64,000 nucleotides of DNA, taken from the NCBI RefSeq assembly GCF_004119495.1, contig NZ_NRQU01000007.1, forward strand, positions 1-64,000, written 5' to 3'. Positions within the stretch are counted from its first letter, which is position 1; each line of letters opens with the position of its first letter. Made by a program: the position numbers and the translations under genes. Below are positions 35,572 through 44,863 of this stretch, in pieces. The stretch comes from Flavobacterium sp. YO12 (lineage in GTDB: Bacteria; Bacteroidota; Bacteroidia; Flavobacteriales; Flavobacteriaceae). The notes under the pieces are model-generated. The model was not told where the DNA came from, did no database searches, and saw only the letters and a program-made list of their open reading frames with translations.

Positions 35572-37992
35572 ATGATTATAAATACGATTAAGAAATTTTG
35601 CTTTTTGATGCTTTTCTTAAGTTCATTAAACATGATAAGTCAGAACTTGGGGAAGGTAAGCGGTAAAGTTTCGCTAAGCGGAAAACAACCCGCAGAAGGT
35701 ATTTCTGTAGTTCTTAAAGGAACAAAATATACTTCTGTTACAAATGATAACGGATTGTATGAGATTAAAAATGTTAAGCCAGGTTCTTATATATTAAGTG
35801 TTCGAGCGGTTGGGATTCATGCTGTAGAAAATGAGATTGAGGTTTATGCAAACCAAACTACTACTAAAAACTTTTCGCTTTCAGAAAGCCAAGAAGATCT
35901 CGAAGAGGTTGTAATTACAAAAAACAAATACAAGCAGGACAAACCTTCTTTGTCACTGCGTCTTCAAACGCCTGTTTTAGAGATTCCTCAGAACATTCAA
36001 ATTGTAAGCGCACAAACCTTAAAAGATCAGCAGATTGTGAGCATGAGCGACGGAGTAATTCGTAATGTGAGTGGTGCGACACGTATAGAACATTGGGGCG
36101 ATATGTACACTAATATTACAATGCGTGGTTCGCAAATTCAGGCTTTTCGTAATGGCTTTAATGTAGTTTCTTCTTTTTGGGGACCATTAACGGAAGATAT
36201 GAGTTTTGTAGATCACATTGAGTTTGTAAAAGGACCTGCAGGATTTATGCTTTCAAGCGGTGATCCAAGCGGACTTTATAATGTGGTGACTAAAAAGCCA
36301 ACAGGAATTACAAAAGGGGAAGCGACTGTAATGGCAGGAAGCTATGATTTTTACAGAGCAAGTATTGATCTAGACGGAAAATTGGATAAAAAAGGGAAAC
36401 TATTATACCGTTTTAATGGTGCTGCACAAAAAAAAGGTTCACATCGTCCTTTCGAACATAATGATCGTTATGTAATTGCACCAGTTATTTCATACCAAAT
36501 TGATGATAAAACAAAAATTACTGCGGAGTATAATTTTCAATATGCAAATATGACTGAAGTAGGTTCTTTTTATGTATTTGGACCTGAATCTGATGGATAT
36601 GCAACATTGCCAGTTGGTTTTACAATGACACAGCCGGGATTACCAGATACTAATATTCAAGATCACAGCGGTTATTTGATGTTTGAACATAAATTTGATG
36701 ATAAATGGAAACTTACTGCGCAAACTTCATATTTTAAATACATTCAACAAGGATATAGTTCTTGGCCGGGAGTAGTTGGACCAGGTAATGTAGATAGAAA
36801 TTTTGACGGTGTTTCTGAAGGAACTCTTGCAAAAGGTGAAATTATTAGAAATGTTGGTATTTGGGATGCTGAAAGTAATATGTATTTAGGACAAATATTT
36901 GTTAACGGAAAATTCAATACTGGTTCTGTATCGCATAAAGTATTAGGTGGAGTTGATTTAGGAAACAAAGATTATATGGCAGATTGGGGACAATCGCATG
37001 ATCTTGATACTGTTGATAAGCCTTTTAATGTTTATAATCCAGATTACGGAACGCCTTCTAATGGTTTTCCTGAGTTTGATCATAAAACACCTTTAAGCCA
37101 GAGAGCAGGTGGACTTATGAGTTCTAAATATGCTGCTGGTTATATTCAAGATGAACTTGGTTTTTTTGAGAATAAATTAAGGTTAACGCTTGCTGCAAGA
37201 TATACTTGGCTGAGTCAATCAAGCTGGGGATCGACACAAGAAGACAGTCATATTACGCCTCGTGTAGGACTTAGTTATTCTGTTACTGAAAATTTAGCGG
37301 TTTATGGTTTGTACGATCAGGCTTTTACGCCTCAATCGGGTATTATTAAAAGCGGAGAAAGTGTAAAACCACTTACAGGAAACAATGTTGAATTTGGTGT
37401 TAAAAAAGACTGGTTTGATGGTTCTTGGAGTACAACATTGGCTGCCTACAGCATTTTAAAGAAAAACGAATTAACATCAGATCCTGCAAATACACCAGGT
37501 CAGCAGTTTAGTCTTGTTTTAGGCGAAAAAAGAGCGCAAGGTGTTGAGCTTGATTTGAGAGGAAAAATCTTTGATGGTCTTAATTTAATTGCAAATTATG
37601 CTTTTACAGAATCTGTTGTATTGGAGTCTAATGTGTCGACTATTAAAGAAGGTTCGATTGTTCCGGGTTATGCAAAACATACTGCAAATGCTTGGTTAAA
37701 CTACAGTATTCAAAACGGAACCTTTAAAGGTCTTGGAGCATCTATTGGAGGAACTTATCTTGCAGGACGTATGACAGATACTTGGAGTGTAGGACTTGAA
37801 AAACTTCCTAACTATTTTAAACTCGATGGAGGTTTATCTTATGACACTAGAAAGTTTAAAGTTACGGCAAACGTATTTAATATCTTGAACAAATACCTTT
37901 ACAGCGGTTCGTACTATTCTTATCTATCGGCTTATTACTGGCAGACAGAACAGCCAATTAATGTAAGAGTTGGTGTAACGTACAAGTTTTAA
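35572..37992 (+). CDS. TonB-dependent siderophore-type receptor with CarboxypepD_reg-like domain
   Basis: 806 residues with a signal peptide to about residue 24 (FLMLFLSSLNMISQ). A carboxypeptidase-D regulatory-like module (about 27-105; VSGKVSLSGKQPAEGISVVL) precedes a plug (about 120-235: VLEIPQNIQIVSAQTLKDQQ, ITMRGSQIQAFRNGFNV, FVKGPAGFMLSSGDPSGLYN) and a barrel ending TEQPINVRVGVTYKF. The plug pattern is that of siderophore receptors. It is a single gene with its own promoter and terminator and no adjacent transport genes, so it probably works with a shared TonB system under iron control. I could not identify a Fur box. Confidence 0.9.
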   Translation: MIINTIKKFCFLMLFLSSLNMISQNLGKVSGKVSLSGKQPAEGISVVLKGTKYTSVTNDNGLYEIKNVKPGSYILSVRAVGIHAVENEIEVYANQTTTKNFSLSESQEDLEEVVITKNKYKQDKPSLSLRLQTPVLEIPQNIQIVSAQTLKDQQIVSMSDGVIRNVSGATRIEHWGDMYTNITMRGSQIQAFRNGFNVVSSFWGPLTEDMSFVDHIEFVKGPAGFMLSSGDPSGLYNVVTKKPTGITKGEATVMAGSYDFYRASIDLDGKLDKKGKLLYRFNGAAQKKGSHRPFEHNDRYVIAPVISYQIDDKTKITAEYNFQYANMTEVGSFYVFGPESDGYATLPVGFTMTQPGLPDTNIQDHSGYLMFEHKFDDKWKLTAQTSYFKYIQQGYSSWPGVVGPGNVDRNFDGVSEGTLAKGEIIRNVGIWDAESNMYLGQIFVNGKFNTGSVSHKVLGGVDLGNKDYMADWGQSHDLDTVDKPFNVYNPDYGTPSNGFPEFDHKTPLSQRAGGLMSSKYAAGYIQDELGFFENKLRLTLAARYTWLSQSSWGSTQEDSHITPRVGLSYSVTENLAVYGLYDQAFTPQSGIIKSGESVKPLTGNNVEFGVKKDWFDGSWSTTLAAYSILKKNELTSDPANTPGQQFSLVLGEKRAQGVELDLRGKIFDGLNLIANYAFTESVVLESNVSTIKEGSIVPGYAKHTANAWLNYSIQNGTFKGLGASIGGTYLAGRMTDTWSVGLEKLPNYFKLDGGLSYDTRKFKVTANVFNILNKYLYSGSYYSYLSAYYWQTEQPINVRVGVTYKF

Positions 37993-38018
37993 TTAAAACC
38001 GTAGAATTGTTATAATCG

Positions 38019-38054
38019 AAAAAGCATCCGTCAGTTTTGGCGGATGCTTTTTTT
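38019..38054 (+). terminator. Terminator of the receptor gene
   Basis: AAAAAGCATCCG-TCAGTTTTGG-CGGATGCTTTTTTT, a 10-12 bp stem with a strong U-tract, 27 bp after the receptor stop codon. Confidence 0.9.
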
Positions 38055-38120
38055 GTTTATAGTTTATTGTTGTGGAAGGTCTGCGTAAGGGGATGCTGCC
38101 ATAAAGAAACTTTGTCATGT

Positions 38121-38476
38121 ATTAAGAGGATTTTTTAATCTGTATCAAAATAGCTTTCACGCAGATTTAAAGAGATTTAAGCAGATCTCCTCAGATTTTA
38201 CTATTTCTAATATCAAAAGTAAATCTGCTTAATCTGCCAAATCTGCGTGAAAACAATCCTTTTACTCTTTTTATCCCGATAGCTATAGGATAATTTTAGC
38301 CACGGATTAAGAGGATTTTTTAATCTGTATCAAAATAGCTTTCACGCAGATTTAAAGGGATTTAAGCAGATCTCCTGAGATTTTACTATTTCTAATATCA
38401 AAAGTAAATCTGCTTAATCTGCCAAATCTGCGTGAAAACAACCCTTTTACTCTTTTTATCTCGATAACTATCGGGA
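38121..38476. repeat. Tandem duplication (about 171 bp) carrying CACGCAGATTT inverted repeats
   Basis: Segment 38121-38291 (starting ATTAAGAGGATTTTTTAATC) recurs at 38306-38476 with only a few substitutions, offset 185 bp. Each copy contains an inverted repeat (CACGCAGATTTAAA ... AAATCTGCGTG) of the family also found at 5802-5900, and each ends in CGATA-type sequence (CGATAGCTATAGGA / CGATAACTATCGGGA). This fills most of the 498-bp gap 37993-38490, where I see no gene. Confidence 0.9.
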
Positions 38477-38490
38477 GCGGCAAAAAAAAA

Positions 38491-39516
38491 CTATCCTTTA
38501 TGTATTAAAGGAATTAATTTTGTACCAATAAGTTCTATAGCATTCATTAACTGAGAATGTGTTAGTCCTGCATTGTCCATTTGAAAAGTAAATCTCGAAA
38601 TTCCGCCAAGTGCTTCACTGTGACGCAGAATTTTTTCGGCAGCTCTTTCGGGGCTTCCTACAATTAAAACGCCGAGATCATCAATCAAACCATCAAATTT
38701 GTCTTTTGTTACGGGAGGCCAGCCGCGTTCTCTTCCTAATTTTGTCCAAAGTTCAGCATAGCCAGGATAATAGTCGTCGATAGCTTTTTGGGTTGTATTC
38801 GAAACATAACCTGGAGAGTGCAAACCTACTTTTAGTTCATGTGGTTTAAAACCTGCTGCTTTTCCAGCTTCACGATACAAGTCTATTAACGGACGAAAAC
38901 GATGTGTTTGTCCTCCAATTACAGCAGCCATCAAAGGCAACCCTAAACTTCCTGCTCTGACAAATGATTCTGGAGTTCCGCCAACGCCCAGCCAAACTGG
39001 AAGTTTTTCCTGTAATGCTCTAGGATAAATTGGCAGATTATTTATTGCCGGGCGAAATTTTCCGCTCCAGTTTATAAATTCATTATCTCTAATTTGTAAA
39101 AGCAAGTCCAGTTTTTCCTGAAAAAGAGCATCATAATCGTTAAGATTGTATCCAAAAAGGGGATAAGCTTCAATCGAAGATCCTCGGCCTACAACAATTT
39201 CAGCCCTTCCTTTAGAGATTAAATCAAGTGTTGCAAAACTTTGATACACACGCACAGGATCAGCAGCACTCAAAACAGAAACTGCACTTGCCAGTCTGAT
39301 GTTTTTTGTTCTCGCTGCAGCTGCGCTTAAAATAACAGCTGTAGCCGAGTCAAGAAACTCTTTTTTATGATGTTCTCCAATTCCGAAAACGTCCAACCCA
39401 ACCTGATCTGCAAATTCAATTCTTTGCAGCAGTTGTTCCATTGCATCAACACTGCTTAAAGTGTTGTTGTCGCCATACATTGCCGAAGCAAAACTGTCAA
39501 TTCCTATTTCTATCAT
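38491..39516 (-). CDS. LLM-class (luciferase-like) flavin-dependent oxidoreductase
   Basis: About 341 residues from MIEIGIDSFASAMYGD at 39516; the ATG at 39555 adds 13 atypical residues. Family features: LDVFGIGEHHKKEFLDSATA, the TIM-barrel strand AAAARTKNIRLASAVSVLSA, DPVRVYQSFATLDLISKGRA, VGRGSSIEAYPLFGYN and LGVGGTPESFVRAGSLGLPL, then a C-terminal VGSPERAAEKILRH. It belongs to the group of F420-independent, FMN-using bacterial luciferase-like enzymes of unknown substrate. It stands alone, and the 120 bp before it are shared with the divergent small gene at 39676. Confidence 0.88.
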   Translation of the reverse strand: MIEIGIDSFASAMYGDNNTLSSVDAMEQLLQRIEFADQVGLDVFGIGEHHKKEFLDSATAVILSAAAARTKNIRLASAVSVLSAADPVRVYQSFATLDLISKGRAEIVVGRGSSIEAYPLFGYNLNDYDALFQEKLDLLLQIRDNEFINWSGKFRPAINNLPIYPRALQEKLPVWLGVGGTPESFVRAGSLGLPLMAAVIGGQTHRFRPLIDLYREAGKAAGFKPHELKVGLHSPGYVSNTTQKAIDDYYPGYAELWTKLGRERGWPPVTKDKFDGLIDDLGVLIVGSPERAAEKILRHSEALGGISRFTFQMDNAGLTHSQLMNAIELIGTKLIPLIHKG

Positions 39517-39675
39517 AATAGTAAAGATATTAAATTTATTTTTTTCTCTTCTCAAAAAAAGCGATTTTAAGAGTGTTGATATTAGTCAACTGTACCTGTG
39601 AAATAATTGTTTTTTGTATCTGTATCTAATCTGTTTTGCCCGCTAATTTTGCTTTGAAACTAAATAACTAGAGAA

Positions 39676-40068
39676 ATGAAAACCACTAATACAGCCAAAA
39701 TTCAGTTTAATGAAGTTAATGTATCATCATTAAAAGCTGTTGTAAATATGTGCCAGAATAAAAGTGCTGTGAATAGTAATTCTAAAGACAAATCATTGTA
39801 CTTAATCAATAATTTAGGACTTCCATTAAGTGTTGCTTCTTTTGAAAATCGAGTTATTGGTTATGCTTTTGTAACGATTAATAATATAGAAGAACCTGAA
39901 ATTAATTCGTATTGGGAAAAAGAATTTTACAGCATTGAAGCAGAACAAAATTTAAAATTTCATGCAGAAACTATTTTCCATTCAACATTTAAAGATACTG
40001 GAACACGTTCGGTTAAAATTCAGAATGCAACCGAAAAATTATGCAATTGGTTAAGTGTTTGCATTTAA
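39676..40068 (+). CDS. Small protein of unknown function, possibly GNAT-derived
   Basis: 130 residues with no signal peptide. The segment LGLPLSVASFENRVIGYAFV looks like the central strands of GNAT acetyltransferases (where the substrate is typically followed by G-Y-A), but the acetyl-CoA P-loop (R/QxxGxG/A) is missing and the rest (FYSIEAEQNLKFHAETIF) does not fit. It may be a shortened relative or a false resemblance. It precedes the MocR-type regulator gene by 63 bp in the same direction and may be in its operon. Confidence 0.55.
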   Translation: MKTTNTAKIQFNEVNVSSLKAVVNMCQNKSAVNSNSKDKSLYLINNLGLPLSVASFENRVIGYAFVTINNIEEPEINSYWEKEFYSIEAEQNLKFHAETIFHSTFKDTGTRSVKIQNATEKLCNWLSVCI

Positions 40069-40131
40069 TTTTTTAACGGTTACAGATTTAATTTTTATAT
40101 TTTTACAGGATACAGATTGGAGGATAAAAAG

Positions 40132-41553
40132 ATGGCAAAAGAAGTTTTATATTTAAAAATTGCAAATACAATTGAAGAGCAAATATTCTCTGAAACTTTA
40201 AAAATTGGAGACAAACTTCCCTCAATTCGTGCTTTGCAAAAGTTGCACGATGTAAGTTTAAATACCATAAAGCAAGCATTTTTAGAACTTGAAAGTAAAT
40301 CATTGATTGAATCTAGACCAAAATCTGGTTTCTACATTAGTAATACTTCAAACAGGAAGCTGGCGATACCTTCAATGAATAAATTAAAACTATCTGAAAA
40401 GCAGGCTGCTCCAGAAGATTTAATTACAAAGGTTTTTGATACACTGCAGGATAAAAGTATCAGCCGATTTTCATTAGGAGTTCCTGATGAAAGTCTGCTT
40501 CCAATTGCAAAACTGAACAAAGGGCTTTTAAAAGTTGCACGAAATTGGGCAGAAAGTGGTACAACATATGAACCAGCTCAAGGAAACGCCAACTTGAGAC
40601 GAAATGTAGCAAAATGGTCTCTTATATTGGATGGAAAACTGGCTGAAGATGATTTTGTAATTACTTCTGGAGCCATGAATGCTATTTATAATTGTTTAAG
40701 GGCAGTTGCCAAAAGAGGTGATACTATTGCAATTGAAAGTCCTGTATATTTTGGAATTATTCAAGTTGCCCAAACTTTGGGACTTAATATTATTGAGCTT
40801 CCCACACACCCAGTTACAGGTGTCGATTTAGAAGCGTTGAAAAAAGTGATTCATAAAATTGATGTCTGTTGTTTTGTGACTAATTTCAGTAATCCGCTTG
40901 GAAGTTTGATGCCGGATGAAAGCAAAATAGAATTAGTAAAAATGCTTACTCATCATAATATTCCTCTTATAGAAGATGATTTGTATGGGAATCTTTTCTT
41001 TGGCAGATCAAGACCAAAACCAAAACCTTGTAAATATTATGACGAAGCTGGTATTGTAATGTGGTGCGGTTCTGTTTCTAAAACTTTGGCTCCGGGATAT
41101 AGAGTAGGATGGGTTGTTCCGGGCAAATTTAAGGATCAGGTAATTAGAGAAAAATTAGTGCAAACTATTTGTCAGCCTTCATTGTATCAAGAAGTAGTTG
41201 CTGATTTTTTGGAGCATGGAAGATACGATCATCATTTAAGAAATTTTCGAAATACATTATACACTAATTCACTTCATTTTCAGCGAACGATTGAAGATCA
41301 TTTTCCAGAAAACACAAAGATTTCGCAGCCGCAGGGAGGTTCTTTTCTTTGGCTTGAAGTAGACAAAAGCATTGATACTGCGGTGCTTTTTGATACCGCT
41401 GTAAAACAAAAAATAGGTTTTGCACCGGGCAGAATTTTTACACAGCACGATCAATATAATAATTGTATGAGGCTTAATTTTGCTGTAGAATGGAATGAAA
41501 AAACAGAATTTGACTTAAAACGATTAGGTCAATTAATAAAGAATACGATTTAA
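40132..41553 (+). CDS. MocR/PdxR-type GntR regulator with aminotransferase domain
   Basis: About 473 residues. The start at 40132 (MAKEVLYLKIANTIEEQIFS) is supported by a rare clear Shine-Dalgarno GGAGG 8 bp upstream; the reading frame opens at a TTG further up. Residues 1-72 form a GntR winged helix (KLPSIRALQKLHDVSLNTIK). The rest is a fold-type I aminotransferase: YEPAQGNANLRRNVAKW, VCCFVTNFSNPLGSLMP, the PLP Lys K317 in SVSKTLAPGYRVGW, and a C-terminal small domain. MocR proteins sense PLP or amino compounds and usually control a neighbouring gene. The next gene, 11 bp away, is PhzF-like and is the likely target. Confidence 0.9.
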   Translation: MAKEVLYLKIANTIEEQIFSETLKIGDKLPSIRALQKLHDVSLNTIKQAFLELESKSLIESRPKSGFYISNTSNRKLAIPSMNKLKLSEKQAAPEDLITKVFDTLQDKSISRFSLGVPDESLLPIAKLNKGLLKVARNWAESGTTYEPAQGNANLRRNVAKWSLILDGKLAEDDFVITSGAMNAIYNCLRAVAKRGDTIAIESPVYFGIIQVAQTLGLNIIELPTHPVTGVDLEALKKVIHKIDVCCFVTNFSNPLGSLMPDESKIELVKMLTHHNIPLIEDDLYGNLFFGRSRPKPKPCKYYDEAGIVMWCGSVSKTLAPGYRVGWVVPGKFKDQVIREKLVQTICQPSLYQEVVADFLEHGRYDHHLRNFRNTLYTNSLHFQRTIEDHFPENTKISQPQGGSFLWLEVDKSIDTAVLFDTAVKQKIGFAPGRIFTQHDQYNNCMRLNFAVEWNEKTEFDLKRLGQLIKNTI

Positions 41554-41564
41554 AATTTATAGTT

Positions 41565-42350
41565 ATGAAACTTATAATATATCAAGTTGATGCTTTTACA
41601 GATTGTGTTTTTAAAGGTAATCCCGCAGCTGTGTGTCCATTGAAAGAATGGCTTCCTGATGATTTGCTTTTGAAAATTGCTTCAGAAAATAATTTGTCTG
41701 AAACGGCATTTTATGTGCCCAAAGGAAATAAATATGAAATAAGATGGTTTACGCCAACAGTTGAGGTAGATTTATGCGGACACGCTACTTTAGCAGCAGC
41801 TTTTGTGCTTTTTACTCAAGAGGATTTTAACAAAGATGTAATTGAATTTTATTCTCCAAGAAGTGGTAGTTTATCTGTAGCTGTTGAAGAATCTAATTTT
41901 GTTTTGGATTTTCCTGCGGATATCTCTCAAGAAGTAACATTGTCAAATGAATTTAAATCTTTAACCAACAAAATACCAATTGCTGTATACAAAGGCAGAA
42001 CAGATTATATGCTGCTTTTTGAAAAGGAAGAAGATATTCTAAACCTAAAACCCAATTTACAGCTTATAAAAGAAATAGAAGCAAGAGGAATTATTGTAAC
42101 AGCACCAGGTATTCAGTATGATTTTGTATCTCGTTTTTTTGCACCTGCAGTTGGTGTAAACGAAGACCCCGTTTGTGGATCTGCGCATACGACACTTACT
42201 CCTTTTTGGGCAGAAAAGTTAAAAAAGAAACAGTTAAGTGCTTTTCAGCTTTCAGAGCGAACAGGCAGTATAAAATGCACTTTATTAAAGGACAGAGTAA
42301 AATTATCTGGTCAGGCTGTTTTGTATTTGAAAGGTGAAATTTATGTTTAA
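41565..42350 (+). CDS. PhzF-family isomerase-like protein
   Basis: 261 residues, the size of the two-domain PhzF fold. The catalytic Glu is E46 in NNLSETAFYV, aligned with E45 of Pseudomonas PhzF. Other family motifs: FKGNPAAVCPL near the start, VDLCGHATLAAAFV, and RFFAPAVGVNEDPVCGSAHT near residue 200. PhzF itself isomerises DHHA in phenazine synthesis; most relatives, including those in genomes with no phenazine genes, have unknown substrates. No phenazine genes are visible here. It is 11 bp downstream of the MocR-type regulator, forming a regulator/enzyme pair. Confidence 0.9.
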   Translation: MKLIIYQVDAFTDCVFKGNPAAVCPLKEWLPDDLLLKIASENNLSETAFYVPKGNKYEIRWFTPTVEVDLCGHATLAAAFVLFTQEDFNKDVIEFYSPRSGSLSVAVEESNFVLDFPADISQEVTLSNEFKSLTNKIPIAVYKGRTDYMLLFEKEEDILNLKPNLQLIKEIEARGIIVTAPGIQYDFVSRFFAPAVGVNEDPVCGSAHTTLTPFWAEKLKKKQLSAFQLSERTGSIKCTLLKDRVKLSGQAVLYLKGEIYV

Positions 42351-42460
42351 TTTTTATCTAAAGAATATTATTTAACACCTAGAAAAATAGAATAAAACTA
42401 ATTTTAGTACGTTGAAAAATGCTGTTTCTATGTGTTTGAAAATACATTTGAAAGATTACA

Positions 42461-42868
42461 TTAATGAGAGAATCCAAAAGAAATACTGGTTATAATGATC
42501 AGAATAACGATTAACGTAATCACGACATATAAATAATCTTTTTCAAGGAAGAATGAAAACAAAGAGAATATAACCCTTAGAACTGGTGTTAAGAAGAGTA
42601 AAATGATTCCAAAATAGATTAAATATTCGCCATTACCTTGAAGTACTCCCTGATAAACAGTTGAAATTACTTCAAAGATATTGCGGTCATTTTCTTTAAA
42701 AACAGTATAATTTTCAATGTCGCTTCCGTGATGCATTAAATAAACGATACCTCCAATAAAAGCTACCGATAGAGAAATCCAAACGCCGTAACGCAGTAAA
42801 TTACCAATAATGGTTTGAAAATCTTTTTCTCCAAATTTTTCGTGCTGCATAACTTTAGATTTTTCCAT
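42461..42868 (-). CDS. DUF1634-type membrane protein, partner of TauE-like gene
   Basis: About 135 residues from MEKSKVMQHEKFGEKD at 42868 (a further in-frame ATG is at 42877). Three predicted membrane helices: VWISLSVAFIGGIVYLM, YLIYFGIILLFLTPVLRVIF and YLYVVITLIVILIIITSI. DUF1634 proteins are often coupled to TauE/SafE exporters; here the gene overlaps the end of the TauE-like gene by 14 bp, a sign of translational coupling. It probably helps that exporter in the inner membrane, though the molecular role is unknown. Confidence 0.85.
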   Translation of the reverse strand: MEKSKVMQHEKFGEKDFQTIIGNLLRYGVWISLSVAFIGGIVYLMHHGSDIENYTVFKENDRNIFEVISTVYQGVLQGNGEYLIYFGIILLFLTPVLRVIFSLFSFFLEKDYLYVVITLIVILIIITSISFGFSH

Positions 42869-43691
42869 TAAGTCCATTATATATCATATTAATTGCGAGA
42901 ACAAAGATCAAGCAGGCAAAAAAGATTCGTAGTTTTTTAGGGTTTGTTCTAACCAAAATTTTAGCACCTGCCATGGCGCCAAATAATACACCAATAACAA
43001 CCGGCATACAAATTCCGGGTTCAATATATCCTTTTTGTATATAAATTACCGAACTTGCCATTGCTGTAACACCCATCATAAAGTTACTTGTTGTAGTTGA
43101 AACCTTAAACGGAATACGCATAATATTATCCATTGCAATTACTTTAAAAGCACCAGAACCTATTCCGAGTAAACCAGACATCATTCCGGCAAGTCCCATC
43201 ATGCTAAAACCTCCAATAACATTTTTTGTTCCGTAATGAACAACCTCTCCGTTATGAGTAGGATAAGTTCCTTCCAGTTTTAGTTTTTTAGCCAAAGGAC
43301 TTGATTCTAAAACAATATGTTCTTCTTTTTTTCTAAGAGAATTTATTGCCGAAAAAATCAATGTAAGTCCAAATAACACAGCAATGAAAGAAGTAGGAGC
43401 AATTGCCGAAAGTAAAGCGCCTCCAACGGCACCAATAGTGGTTGCGATTTCAAGAAAAATTCCAAGACGCATATTGGTAATTCCTTCTTTTACATAAGCC
43501 GCCGCAGAGCCGGAAGAAGTTGCAATTACCGAAACTAAAGCAGCTCCAATTGCATAATGTATATCAACACCAAGTATAATAGTCAATAAAGGAATAATAA
43601 TTATACCACCGCCCAATCCTGACAACGAACCAATGAAACCAGCCATAAAAGCGCCAAGAAGCATAATCAGGGTAAATGTAAGTACTGTCAT
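42855..43691 (-). CDS. TauE/SafE-family sulfite/organosulfonate exporter-like protein
   Basis: 278 residues, with two TauE half-repeats, each with the glycine-rich signature: FIGSLSGLGGGIIIIPLLTI near residue 20 and MMSGLLGIGSGAFKVIAMD near 170. About eight membrane helices alternate with short loops. Members export sulfite, sulfoacetate or related anions, or have other unknown anionic substrates. The overlap with a DUF1634 gene is typical. No sulfur metabolism gene is nearby, so the substrate is left open. Confidence 0.88.
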   Translation of the reverse strand: MTVLTFTLIMLLGAFMAGFIGSLSGLGGGIIIIPLLTIILGVDIHYAIGAALVSVIATSSGSAAAYVKEGITNMRLGIFLEIATTIGAVGGALLSAIAPTSFIAVLFGLTLIFSAINSLRKKEEHIVLESSPLAKKLKLEGTYPTHNGEVVHYGTKNVIGGFSMMGLAGMMSGLLGIGSGAFKVIAMDNIMRIPFKVSTTTSNFMMGVTAMASSVIYIQKGYIEPGICMPVVIGVLFGAMAGAKILVRTNPKKLRIFFACLIFVLAINMIYNGLNGKI

Positions 43692-43813
43692 TAAGATATG
43701 TTTTGTTTGTGGCTAATTTACGAATACATATCAGTTCCTGAAAAAATAAGGGGCTTAAAAATGGCTTAAAAAGGTTTTTAGTTTATGGTTGGTGGTTTAT
43801 AGTTCATGAGCAT

Positions 43814-43844
43814 AAAAAAGAGTTTGCTATGCAAACTCTTTTTT
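43814..43844 (-). terminator. Terminator of the GNAT-DoxX operon
   Basis: AAAAAAGAGTTTGC-TAT-GCAAACTCTTTTTT, a near-perfect stem 19 bp beyond the DoxX stop; symmetric tracts make it usable from both directions. Confidence 0.85.
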
Positions 43845-43862
43845 ATTCATAACCATTAGCAA

Positions 43863-44297
43863 TCATATCCTATTATCAACCGCAAAAGTGGTCTTAGCAA
43901 TTGTAGAAAGCAGTAAAGCCGCAGCTGCACTGGTAAAAACAGAATAATCAAATGGTGCTTTTATTGAAACAGAACCAGCCATTGCGAGCGCAAAAAGAAG
44001 CATTAAAACAGCGGTGCCAAAAGCTGCAATTCTAGTTTTAAAACCGCTGAGTAATAATACGGCAAGCAGAATTTCAAAAAATGTGGCTGCTGTGCCTAAT
44101 ATTTCTGCCGTAGATTTACTTGCCCACGTGTTAAGAGATTGGGTATAGATAACAAAATTTTCCCAGTTTCCCCACGCGACTGCGTTAGATCCTGGTGTGC
44201 CCCAAAGTCCAAATCGATCTGCTACTGCCGAAAGCATTGTAATTCCTAAAACTATTCTTAATACTAATCCTGCATCTGCTGTCGATATGTTTCTCAT
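43863..44297 (-). CDS. DoxX-family membrane protein
   Basis: 144 residues, four membrane helices (GLVLRIVLGITMLSAVADRF, EILGTAATFFEILLAVLLLS, IAAFGTAVLMLLFALAMAGS, SAAAALLLSTIAKTTF). The pattern of a helix with R near its start and LGxxM matches the DoxX/MauE-like superfamily, which includes thiosulfate:quinone oxidoreductase subunits and many uncharacterised membrane proteins. It is 11 bp downstream of the GNAT gene and ends at a strong terminator. A redox role is possible but not shown. Confidence 0.82.
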   Translation of the reverse strand: MRNISTADAGLVLRIVLGITMLSAVADRFGLWGTPGSNAVAWGNWENFVIYTQSLNTWASKSTAEILGTAATFFEILLAVLLLSGFKTRIAAFGTAVLMLLFALAMAGSVSIKAPFDYSVFTSAAAALLLSTIAKTTFAVDNRI

Positions 44298-44308
44298 TTA
44301 TTTTTATT

Positions 44309-44863
44309 TTAGTTAATTTGAAGATGTTCCAAATTCTTTTTTACCAAAGTTTTATGTCCAACGGGTTTAAAACCAAGCTTTAAATATAATTTTTTGGCAT
44401 TTGGATTATCTTCCTCTACAAGTAAACCTAAAGTCTCTTTATTTTTATGAACGTATTTATCAATTAAAAATTGCAGAATTGCAGAACCAATTCCTTTTCC
44501 CTGATGTTTAGGATTTATGCCTAAAGAGTCAATATAATACTCTCCAGCCTGCGTTTCATCTTCAGGATTAAAATCGGGATTATAATTGTTTCGCACATAT
44601 TCGATTATCGGATTGCGCAATTTTTGCAAATCGGCACCATCATAAAGATTAACGGCACCAATAATTTCATTATCAGCTTCGGCTACATAGCAATTTTGAT
44701 AGGAATACTGATTGTTTTCTGTTTCGACAAAATGCTGTAGAAAGTCAAGTGCGCTGTTATAATCGTTTTTGCAAATAAATTTATAAATAATGTCTTCCAT
44801 TGCAAGTAACAAAATTGGAGCAATGTATTTAGAGTCGGAGATAACAGCTTTTCTGATAACCAT
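44309..44863 (-). CDS. GNAT-family N-acetyltransferase
   Basis: 184 residues. The acetyl-CoA-binding motif is YIDSLGINPKHQGKGIGSAI, with the R/QxxGxG P-loop as QGKGIG. Other family parts: CYVAEADNEIIGAVNLYDG for the central strands and LLVEEDNPNAKKLYLKLGFK near the C-terminus. The family acetylates amines on small molecules, peptides or proteins; the substrate is unknown. First gene of a two-gene operon with DoxX. A possible -7 box TAAATTTG occurs on the minus strand at 44885-44892, but it lacks a good -33 element. Confidence 0.88.
   Translation of the reverse strand: MVIRKAVISDSKYIAPILLLAMEDIIYKFICKNDYNSALDFLQHFVETENNQYSYQNCYVAEADNEIIGAVNLYDGADLQKLRNPIIEYVRNNYNPDFNPEDETQAGEYYIDSLGINPKHQGKGIGSAILQFLIDKYVHKNKETLGLLVEEDNPNAKKLYLKLGFKPVGHKTLVKKNLEHLQIN

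Noticed and set aside
38121..38476. Possible insertion sequence at the tandem duplication
   Set aside because: No transposase, no open frame and no terminal inverted ends matching an IS; only short inverted repeats in a direct duplication.
41565..42350. Phenazine biosynthesis locus suggested by PhzF
   Set aside because: No other phz gene is nearby; PhzF-like proteins are common in genomes without phenazines.
42855..44297. TauE/DUF1634/DoxX as a thiosulfate or sulfite oxidation cluster
   Set aside because: A strong terminator separates DoxX from TauE, and no sulfur oxidation enzyme is present; the grouping is probably incidental.
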